Source: Flavobacteriales bacterium UBA1995 (lineage in GTDB: Bacteria; Bacteroidota; Bacteroidia; Flavobacteriales_D; Sanyastnellaceae). Taken from it: a stretch of 25,533 bases of DNA. Location of the stretch: assembly GCA_002336475.1 (NCBI GenBank), contig DDCX01000093.1, positions 1 through 25,533 on the forward strand, read 5' to 3'. Shown here piece after piece: positions 1-7,595 of this stretch. A program made the position numbers and the translations under genes. The first letter of the stretch is position 1; each line of letters opens with the position of its first letter. The notes under the pieces are model-generated. The model ran no database searches. It was not told the origin of the DNA and saw only the letters and a list, made by a program, of their open reading frames with translations.

Positions 1-1
1 C

Positions 2-3000
2 ATGCCGACGGACATTACCCAAACCAATGACGCTGGAAATTGCAGCGCTGTTGTGAATTGGACGGCGCCAACAGCCGCTGACAATTGCGGGATCGATTCT
101 ATGGTAGGAGATGCCGCCTCCGGTGACACCTTCCCGGTAGGAACGACGACCGTAGCGTATACGGCCACTGACATCCACGGAAATTCAACCGCCGCAACCT
201 TCACGGTCACGGTGACCGACGACGAAGCTCCGGTGATTTCGGGCTTGCCGGCCAACATCACGCAAACTGCGGATGCCGGTCAATGCACGGCCGATGTGAC
301 CTGGACAGCACCTACTGCTGCTGACTTCTGTGGCATTGCAAGCTTTACTGCTGATGCGGCTCCAGGCGATGCGTTCGCGGTGGGCACCACGACGGTGACC
401 TACACGGCCACTGACATCCATGGCAACAGCACAACAGGGTCATTTGACATCACAGTGACCGACGATGAGTCACCTGCCATCGCAGGCATGCCATCCAACA
501 TCACCCAATCGAATGATGCGGGCATTTGCGGCGCCGCAGTGAGTTGGACAGCCCCAACAGGGACAGACAACTGTACCGTGGCTTCCTTGACCTCGACCCA
601 CGACATTGGCGACACCTTCGCGGTGGGCACCACAACCGTGACCTACACGGTCACTGACCTTGCGGGCAACACGGCCACCAGTTCCTTCACGGTCACCGTG
701 ACAGACGACGAGGCACCTGTCATCTCGAATATCCCAGCAGACTTCACCGTGTTGACATCTGGTGGTTTATCCACTGCAGTCGTCACTTGGCCAGAAGCGC
801 CCGCAGCTGATCCCGCGGCTTCCGACAACTGCGGTGTGACTTCGTTCACTTCGACCCATGCCAGTGGAGACACTTTTAATGAAGGGATAACGACCGTAAC
901 GTATACCGCCATGGATGCTGCCGGCAACACGACCACATCATCCTTCACGGTTACGGTGAGCGACGGTGAAGCGCCGGTCATCAGCGGAAACCCCACGGAC
1001 ATCACCCAGACTGCCGAAGCAGGCGCGTGTTCGGCTGTGGTCTACTACACGGCGCCTACGGCAACCGACAACGTGGCCGTTGCCTCATTCTCGGGCGACG
1101 CCGCATCGGGCGACACGTTCCCCGTGGGGACGACGACGGTGACCTATACGGCCATTGACGATGCAGGTAATACGACCACGTCCGACTTCACGGTGACCAT
1201 CACCGATGACGAGGCCCCCGTAATTGCCGCGGGTGGAGGAAGTGGTGAAGGCTATGCGCTCGGACCGATTTCCGATTCCGGAAACGGCACCATCCAGGAG
1301 GGATGGACCGGCGGAGCCCAGGCCTACTTCCAGAACGACGCCACCGATGACGAGACCGTCACTGACGCCGAGGCCAACTCCGGAAACAACAGCTGGTTCT
1401 TATCCAACGCCTACAACAACCCCGGTCAGGGTTCTCCGCACGCGCCCAGCCTGGGACTTCCATCGGGAACGGGTCCGGGAACGGTCTTCACCCTCGAGCT
1501 CTACTTCAAGGCGGAAGCCACCGGCGATGGCGATGGATCTACCCACAAGATCTACCAAGGAACCTACGCGGGGGATGACCGCACAGGCATCAACATCAAC
1601 ATCAAGAATGACACCGATGCCTCGGGCGATGGTTTGAACATCTCCACGTACTCTTATGATGCGGGTACAGGCGCTTTCCCGGCCACGACGATTGCAAGCA
1701 ATCTCGACCGCAACGTCTGGCACAAGGTCAATGTGACCTATACCATCGATGCAAGTGGCGATCCGTCTCTGGATACGGCGGTCTACTCGGTAGACGACGG
1801 AGCTGGAGTCTCCGCCAACACGTGGATGAACGTGTGGCGCGTGGCCAATGGATACACCCAGGCGTACGGCGACAACATCGCGTGGGGCGGAGCCAGCAAT
1901 GCAACCGGGTTCTACTACGACGACATCACGTACAGCAGTGATTTCGATGGGTCTTCGCAGACCATCGGATTCGAGGGTGCGTCCAACGATTTCGAGGACA
2001 TCACCCTGTCCAACGATGCGGGCATCTGTGGTGCTGTGGCCACGTGGACTGAACCCACGGCAACGGACAACTGTGGCTTGGCTTCCTTGACCGGGACGCA
2101 CGCTTCGGGGGCGACCTTCGCCGTAGGCACGACGACGGTGACATATACGGCACTGGACATCCACGGAAACACCGCGACCAGCTCTATCACGGTGACGGTG
2201 ACCGACGATGAGGATCCTTCGATCACAGGCACGCCAGCGAACATCAGCTTGAACAACGACGCGGGCAATTGCACCGCGGTCGCCAGCTGGACGGCTCCCA
2301 CGGCTGCAGACAACTGCGGCATCGCCTCGTTCACTTCCGACTACAATAGTGGGGCGGCGTTCCCCGTGGGCACGACGACGGTGACCTACACGGCCACAGA
2401 CATCCACAGCAACACGACCACATCCACCTTCACGGTGACTGTGACCGACAATGAGCAGCCGACCATCAGCGGCATGCCGGCCAACATTAGCTTGAACAAC
2501 GATGCGGGCAATTGCACCGCGTTGGCCAACTGGACGGCTCCCACGGCCGCAGACAATTGCGGCATCGCCACGTTCACCTCTGACTACAACAGTGGCGCGG
2601 CGTTCCCTGTGGGCACGACGACGGTGACCTACACGGCCACGGACATCCACAGCAACACGAGCACGGCCACTTTCACGGTGACCGTGACCGACAATGAGCA
2701 GCCGACCTTCAGCGGCATGCCGGCGAACATTACGCAAACGGCAGATGCCGGCGAGTGTGAGGCCGATGTGACCTGGACGGCCCCCACGGCCGCCGATAAC
2801 TGTGCCATTGCCACATTCACTTCTGATGCGAACCCTGGGGACGCCTTCGCGGTGGGTACGGCGACGGTGACCTACACGGCCACAGACATCCATGGCAACA
2901 GTTCGACGGGATCTTTCACCATCACGGTTACCGACGATGAGGCGCCTGCGATCAGTGGAACCCCCGCGAACATCACCCAGACGGCAGATGCAGGTCAGTG

Positions 3001-6000
3001 TTCGACTTCAGTCAACTACACGGCCCCAACCGCTACGGACAACTGTGGCATGTCGGCGTTCTATGGAGATGCGACTTCTGGTGACATTTTCCCAGTGGGC
3101 ACCACGACCATCACCTACACAGCGTCAGACATTCATGGCAACGTCAACACGGCGTCCTTCACCGTTACGGTGACCGACGACGAGAATCCAGTCATCAGCC
3201 CCACGGCGGAAGACCAGACCTACCAGCGCGATGGCAACGAAGGCGCAGCCTACAGTGCCTGGATTGCGGGTTATGGTGGCGCAGCTGCTACCGACAATTG
3301 CGGCATTGACGCTTGGTCGGACAACAGCACGGGCTTGAGCGATGACTGCGGAAGCACCGGTACTGAAACGGTGACCTTCACTGTGACTGATATCCACAGC
3401 AACAGCAGCAGCACGACGGCCACCTTTACGGTGATCGACGATTTCGCACCGAGTTGCCCGGTCATCGACCTTACCGATGGCAGTGACAACGGATTGAGTG
3501 GAACGGACGACGTGACCAACGATGACACGCCCACCATGCGCGTGATCTTCACAGGAAGCGGCGTAGAGTCTGCGGAAGAAGGAGACATCGTAGAGTTGTA
3601 CATCGGTGGTGTGCTGTTTGAGACGCAAACGGTGACCGATTTGGATGTGGCCAATGGCTACGCCGAGTTCGAGACCGGACCCTTTGCAGATGGCGCCGTG
3701 TCCTTCAGCGCCCGTCACATCGACGACTGCGCACAGGCGAGCATCTTCGCCTTCCTCAACATCGTGATCCACACAACGGATCCCGCAGCATTGGCCGATG
3801 GGCTGACCCTGTATTTGGACCCAGACGGCAATGCCTCTATTGAAGCTGAGGATCTGGACGATGGCTCCAGCGACGACTTCACTGCAGTGGCTTTCTCGGC
3901 CAGTCAGACCGCATTCACATGCGCTGACCTGGGGGACAATACAGTGACCTTGACCGTGACCGACATTGCTGGAAACACAGCTACTGCTGCGGCCACAGTA
4001 ACGGTGGTGGACAACATCGACCCCATCATTGTCGCTTCAAACATCACCAAGCAGCTCGATGCGGCCGGATCTGCGACGCTCACTTTATCAGAAGTGGCTT
4101 CGATCACCGACAACTGCACAGTGGCATCCTCTAGCATCGACATTGAATCTTTGGATTGCAGCGATGTTGGAGAGGTGACCATCACCATCACGGCGGCGGA
4201 TCAGAGCGGCAACACCAGCTCTGCGACAGCGACTGTAACGGTAGAAGACAACGTGGCTCCCACGTTGGTCCTCGCCGACGCTGTGCTCTACCTCGATGAA
4301 GAGGGCGCAGCTTCCATCATGGCTTCTGATTTGGACAATGGCAGCAGCGACGCATGTGGCATTGCCGGGTTCAACTTCGGCGCTGCAGGTGCGGATGGTC
4401 CAGACATGACCTACGGTTGTGGCGATACTGGTATCAACACCATGACTGTGCAGGTAGAGGATGTCAATGGCAACGTGACCAGCGGATCCGTCAATGTGAC
4501 GGTACTGGATACCCTGTCTCCTGTGCTGAACATCTTTGATCTCGAAGACTACACCATGTATGCTGGAGAGTCCTGCGCCAACATGGTGAATTTGTTTGCA
4601 GCCGGTTCGCCTTGGTATGAAGCCACGGACAACTGCTCATTCAGTGTGGAGATTCTCTACGATGAAATCAACGAGACCGGGATCGCAGGATGCCGTGAGT
4701 TTGATCGACGTTGGGTGATTCAGGCCACGGACGCTTCAGGCAACATGTCCAGTGACACCACTTTGCAGCACATCATCGTAATCGACACCACTGCACCGAC
4801 AGTGTTCCTCGACGGTGTTCCTGCAGACGTCTCTGTGGACCTCGATGCCAATTGCAACGGTGAGATGCCTGTTGCGGCAGCGGTTACTGCAAGCGCTACG
4901 GACAATTGCTCCAACGCACCTACTGTGGGTGTTGTGAGTTATGTGGACAGCGCTCCAGCTTACCTGTGTGGTGATGCTGGCAGTTATACCATTGTGAGAA
5001 CCTACATGGCGTCTGCAACAGACGACTGTGGCAACTCAGGAATGGCCAGTGCGACACAGACAGTGACGTTCAATGATGTTACACCTCCGCAAATCACAGA
5101 CAGCGAGGGCATCATGAATGGAGGATCTGTTACCCAAGAGGAGCAGCTTGGTTTGTTTGATTTCATTTTCATCCCGAATCCCATTGACTTGGAAGTAGAG
5201 GATGCGTGCGGAAGTGCCAGCTATGAATTGGTCGAGACCATCGGCGGTTACGTACCCACGGATGACATCGGCAACTATTGCGCTGCAGCGACCCCTGAGG
5301 CTTACCTCAATGGAGAGTCTTGTGTGGCAGGAGCTCCGGCAGCCATGGTGCTGGAAGGTGCACCCTTCAACGGAGCGTCTTTCTCCATCATTCCAGGCGG
5401 TGTGAACATCGTCGAGGGCTTCTTTGATGAGACCATGAGCATCGAAGTCGAAGTGCAGAATGCTGCTGGAACAGGCGGATTCATCTGGAATGCAGACTAC
5501 AACGCAGCCTTCAACTGGCAAGAGTGGCAAGCACTTGGTCGGGGTTACAAGAAGGATTGTCCTCAGGTCTTGGCTGGTTCTAACGTATGGACGTTCTGGG
5601 ATTACTTCGTAATGCAGACTGGAGGCATGATCGGTACGGGTATTTATGCCGGTTCTGAATTGAGCTTGACCCATCAGCCCACCAATTACTTCTACGGAAT
5701 GCAGGTAGGTTATGGTGCGAACAACCAGAATGCCAACTACGGTGCGAGTGCTTGGTTCTACTGGAGCGGAGAGCTTGTTGTTGATGGCGCTTCACAAGGA
5801 TTCCTTGGGTCAAGCGGAGACATCATGCTGGACTTGGATTGTGTGTTGCCTTGGACGGCGGCTTATGATTACACCATCACCGATGATTGCGGCAACTCTG
5901 CGACGTTCGGTTACGCTGTGACCAATGCGGCAGTTCAACCTGATGCGCCTACTGTCAGTGGCGGAGAGTCAGGTCACCAACCATTCGATGTTTCGGTAAG

Positions 6001-6280
6001 TGGGGACCTCAAGGAGCCCATCCGGGTGACGGGCTTGTTGCCCAACCCAACCAACAACGTGAGCCAGCTGGGCTTCGTGGTGTCGAACAACATGCGCTTG
6101 CGTGTGGATCTTTACGACATGGCTGGCCAGCTCGTTCAGGAGTTGTATGATGGCAACGCCATGAGCGATGTGGAGTACTTCATGACCGTCGATGCCGGAG
6201 GGCTCGATGCAGGCATGTACCAAATCCGCATCTCTTCGAATTCCTACATGGCCGTGAAGAAGTTGCTGGTGACCCAGTAA
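2..6280 (+). CDS. HYR-repeat secreted protein with T9SS sorting domain (5' partial)
   Basis: The frame is open from the window edge, and the first ATG lies inside a repeat, so the true start is upstream; 2092 codons are visible. Residues 1-1061 contain about ten hyalin (HYR) repeats of about 81 residues, each with an ITQT-like strand, AGxC, TAPTA, DNC, a (F/V)PVGTTTVTYTA core and a TVTVTDDE end. A roughly 255-residue segment (about 409-664) resembling a ConA/LamG-type jelly roll sits inside the sixth repeat. From about 1062 the repeats become divergent, and a region at about 1750-1970 is unlike them. Residues about 2005-2092 form a type A T9SS C-terminal domain (LPNPTNN near 2012-2018, DAGMYQIRI, ending KKLLVTQ). 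The product should be exported across the outer membrane and held at the surface or released. An adhesin or matrix role is inferred; no catalytic motif was seen. Confidence 0.9.
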   Translation: MPTDITQTNDAGNCSAVVNWTAPTAADNCGIDSMVGDAASGDTFPVGTTTVAYTATDIHGNSTAATFTVTVTDDEAPVISGLPANITQTADAGQCTADVTWTAPTAADFCGIASFTADAAPGDAFAVGTTTVTYTATDIHGNSTTGSFDITVTDDESPAIAGMPSNITQSNDAGICGAAVSWTAPTGTDNCTVASLTSTHDIGDTFAVGTTTVTYTVTDLAGNTATSSFTVTVTDDEAPVISNIPADFTVLTSGGLSTAVVTWPEAPAADPAASDNCGVTSFTSTHASGDTFNEGITTVTYTAMDAAGNTTTSSFTVTVSDGEAPVISGNPTDITQTAEAGACSAVVYYTAPTATDNVAVASFSGDAASGDTFPVGTTTVTYTAIDDAGNTTTSDFTVTITDDEAPVIAAGGGSGEGYALGPISDSGNGTIQEGWTGGAQAYFQNDATDDETVTDAEANSGNNSWFLSNAYNNPGQGSPHAPSLGLPSGTGPGTVFTLELYFKAEATGDGDGSTHKIYQGTYAGDDRTGININIKNDTDASGDGLNISTYSYDAGTGAFPATTIASNLDRNVWHKVNVTYTIDASGDPSLDTAVYSVDDGAGVSANTWMNVWRVANGYTQAYGDNIAWGGASNATGFYYDDITYSSDFDGSSQTIGFEGASNDFEDITLSNDAGICGAVATWTEPTATDNCGLASLTGTHASGATFAVGTTTVTYTALDIHGNTATSSITVTVTDDEDPSITGTPANISLNNDAGNCTAVASWTAPTAADNCGIASFTSDYNSGAAFPVGTTTVTYTATDIHSNTTTSTFTVTVTDNEQPTISGMPANISLNNDAGNCTALANWTAPTAADNCGIATFTSDYNSGAAFPVGTTTVTYTATDIHSNTSTATFTVTVTDNEQPTFSGMPANITQTADAGECEADVTWTAPTAADNCAIATFTSDANPGDAFAVGTATVTYTATDIHGNSSTGSFTITVTDDEAPAISGTPANITQTADAGQCSTSVNYTAPTATDNCGMSAFYGDATSGDIFPVGTTTITYTASDIHGNVNTASFTVTVTDDENPVISPTAEDQTYQRDGNEGAAYSAWIAGYGGAAATDNCGIDAWSDNSTGLSDDCGSTGTETVTFTVTDIHSNSSSTTATFTVIDDFAPSCPVIDLTDGSDNGLSGTDDVTNDDTPTMRVIFTGSGVESAEEGDIVELYIGGVLFETQTVTDLDVANGYAEFETGPFADGAVSFSARHIDDCAQASIFAFLNIVIHTTDPAALADGLTLYLDPDGNASIEAEDLDDGSSDDFTAVAFSASQTAFTCADLGDNTVTLTVTDIAGNTATAAATVTVVDNIDPIIVASNITKQLDAAGSATLTLSEVASITDNCTVASSSIDIESLDCSDVGEVTITITAADQSGNTSSATATVTVEDNVAPTLVLADAVLYLDEEGAASIMASDLDNGSSDACGIAGFNFGAAGADGPDMTYGCGDTGINTMTVQVEDVNGNVTSGSVNVTVLDTLSPVLNIFDLEDYTMYAGESCANMVNLFAAGSPWYEATDNCSFSVEILYDEINETGIAGCREFDRRWVIQATDASGNMSSDTTLQHIIVIDTTAPTVFLDGVPADVSVDLDANCNGEMPVAAAVTASATDNCSNAPTVGVVSYVDSAPAYLCGDAGSYTIVRTYMASATDDCGNSGMASATQTVTFNDVTPPQITDSEGIMNGGSVTQEEQLGLFDFIFIPNPIDLEVEDACGSASYELVETIGGYVPTDDIGNYCAAATPEAYLNGESCVAGAPAAMVLEGAPFNGASFSIIPGGVNIVEGFFDETMSIEVEVQNAAGTGGFIWNADYNAAFNWQEWQALGRGYKKDCPQVLAGSNVWTFWDYFVMQTGGMIGTGIYAGSELSLTHQPTNYFYGMQVGYGANNQNANYGASAWFYWSGELVVDGASQGFLGSSGDIMLDLDCVLPWTAAYDYTITDDCGNSATFGYAVTNAAVQPDAPTVSGGESGHQPFDVSVSGDLKEPIRVTGLLPNPTNNVSQLGFVVSNNMRLRVDLYDMAGQLVQELYDGNAMSDVEYFMTVDAGGLDAGMYQIRISSNSYMAVKKLLVTQ
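1228..1993 (+). other. Domain insertion inside the sixth HYR repeat (LamG/ConA-like)
   Basis: The sixth HYR repeat begins normally with DDEAPVI (to about residue 408), then runs into a Gly-rich linker and about 255 residues with no HYR signature, and resumes at EDITLSNDAGICGA (about residue 665). The inserted part contains FTLELYFKAE, VWHKVNVTYTID and FYYDDITYSS, which are typical of beta-sandwich concanavalin A-like domains. The fold assignment is by pattern only. A ligand-binding role is inferred. Confidence 0.6.
2219..2704 (+). repeat. Two near-identical 243-bp tandem HYR units
   Basis: Two consecutive in-frame units (2219-2461 and 2462-2704), each exactly 81 codons, differ at 26 of 243 bases by hand count, which changes about 8 residues. 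They share the unusual ISLNNDAGNC and DYNSGAAFPVG wording not found in the other repeats. This points to a recent duplication or to gene conversion within the array. Confidence 0.85.
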
Positions 6281-6303
6281 TGTCAAGCGGTTCTAAAACC
6301 TTT

Positions 6304-6340
6304 GGAAGCCGGCCCCTACAGGGTCGGCTTCCTGCTTTTA
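6304..6340 (+). terminator. Rho-independent terminator after the HYR gene
   Basis: GGAAGCCG (6304-6311) pairs with CGGCTTCC (6325-6332). The stem is extended by a G-T pair and CCC/GGG (6313-6315 with 6321-6323) around a 5-base loop. The tail is TGCTTTTA. It lies 24 bases after the stop codon of the HYR gene. Confidence 0.85.
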
Positions 6341-6347
6341 GGGCGGT

Positions 6348-6355
6348 TATCTTTG
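6348..6355 (+). promoter_or_regulatory. Candidate -7 element for the aminotransferase
   Basis: TATCTTTG matches the Bacteroidota TAnnTTTG -7 consensus exactly. Transcription would start near 6361, giving a leader of about 28 bases. The -33 region falls on the 3' arm of the preceding terminator and holds no clear TTTG, so the call rests mainly on the -7 element. Confidence 0.5.
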
Positions 6356-6389
6356 GCGCCGATTCACTGGCGACTCAAACCAACTTCAC

Positions 6390-7586
6390 ATGCCAAGCAT
6401 TTCGTCCAAGGGCCATGCCATGCCCGACAGTCCCATTCGAAAGCTCGCACCCTTTGCCGTTGCCGCTAAGGCAGCGGGGCGCAAGGTGCTTCACCTCAAT
6501 ATCGGGCAGCCCGACATCCAAACTCCCGCTGTAGCCCTCGATGCTGTGCGCAACATGGACCGCACTGTCATCGAGTACAGCCCCAGCGATGGCTTCGCAT
6601 CTTACCGAGAGGGTCTGTCGGGTTATTACAGTTCGGTAGGGGTTGATGTGAATCCCGATCAGATCATCGTCACCACAGGCGGCAGTGAGGCGCTGATTTT
6701 TGCATTTCAAGCTTGCCTCGAGCCAGGAGATGAGGTGATCATTCCCGAGCCGTTTTATGCAAACTATCTCGGATTTGCAGCTTCGGCGGGGGTGAAGGTG
6801 GTTCCTGTAACTTCTTGGATCGAAGATGGATTTGCCTTGCCGCCGGTGGAGGAAATCGCAGCCAAAGTGACCGCGCGAACCAAGGCCATACTCATCTGCA
6901 ACCCTGGCAATCCAACGGGTTACGTCTATACCGATGCCGAACTCGAAGCCATTCGTTCCTTGGTGTTGGACAACGACCTGTACCTCTTCGCCGATGAGGT
7001 GTACCGCGAGTTCTGTTATGGAGACATTCCGCCGCGCAGTGTGCTGTCGTTGGATGGTTTGGAGGACCACGTTGTGCTCATGGATTCCGTATCCAAGCGG
7101 TACAGCATGTGCGGTGCAAGGGTAGGGGCCTTGGTGACCCGCAATGCCGAAGTTCACCAGGCCTGCATGCGGTTTGCCATGGCGCGCCTGTCACCGCCAA
7201 CCCTTGGGCAAATCGCGGGAGAAGCGGCGCTCAAAACTCCCCGGTCATATTTCGATGAGGTCAAATCTGCATACGTGGGACGCCGCGATGCCCTTGTCGA
7301 TGGGTTGCGGGCCATTCCCGGTGTGACGGTGCCTACTCCAGGTGGCGCTTTCTACGCCGTTGCCAAATTGCCCATCGATTCCAGTGATGCATTTTGCGAA
7401 TGGATCCTGTCCAATTTTGAGCACAAAGGCGAAACCGTCATGATGGCTCCAGCAAGTGGGTTTTATGCTACGCCTGGCGCGGGGAGCGATGAAGTCCGAA
7501 TCGCCTATGTGCTCGAGGAAGATGCGATTCGACGGGCCGTTCAAGTGATTGCTGCAGCGCTGGAAGTGTACCCGGGCCGTGCTTAA
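6390..7586 (+). CDS. PLP-dependent class I/II aminotransferase
   Basis: This 398-residue fold-type I aminotransferase resembles aspartate/aromatic aminotransferases and should move an amino group between an amino acid and a 2-oxo acid in the cytoplasm. Visible motifs are LNIGQPDIQTP (substrate end), TTGGSEA (phosphate loop), NPGNPTG at 171-177, ADEVY at 201-205 (PLP pyridine N), SVSKRYSMCGARVG with the Schiff-base lysine at K236, and EVR with the carboxylate-binding arginine near R370. The start at 6390 is preferred over the in-frame ATG at 6420 because, as I recall them, Bacteroidota homologues carry a similar short M-P-x-I-S-x-K-G lead before MPDSPIRKL. No Shine-Dalgarno is seen. The exact substrate cannot be read from the sequence. 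Its stop lies 9 bases before the next gene. Confidence 0.9.
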   Translation: MPSISSKGHAMPDSPIRKLAPFAVAAKAAGRKVLHLNIGQPDIQTPAVALDAVRNMDRTVIEYSPSDGFASYREGLSGYYSSVGVDVNPDQIIVTTGGSEALIFAFQACLEPGDEVIIPEPFYANYLGFAASAGVKVVPVTSWIEDGFALPPVEEIAAKVTARTKAILICNPGNPTGYVYTDAELEAIRSLVLDNDLYLFADEVYREFCYGDIPPRSVLSLDGLEDHVVLMDSVSKRYSMCGARVGALVTRNAEVHQACMRFAMARLSPPTLGQIAGEAALKTPRSYFDEVKSAYVGRRDALVDGLRAIPGVTVPTPGGAFYAVAKLPIDSSDAFCEWILSNFEHKGETVMMAPASGFYATPGAGSDEVRIAYVLEEDAIRRAVQVIAAALEVYPGRA

Positions 7587-7595
7587 CTTTTGACC

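Noticed and set aside
1400..2893. A 497-codon open frame on the - strand inside the HYR gene
   Set aside because: It lies wholly antisense to a strongly supported repeat protein. Its translation is a low-complexity Arg/Val/Gly/His pattern repeating with the HYR period, as expected of a shadow of biased third positions.
2..3184. The regular tandem repeats as a CRISPR or satellite array
   Set aside because: The 243-bp period is an 81-codon in-frame protein repeat with third-position drift; there are no short direct repeats with unique spacers.
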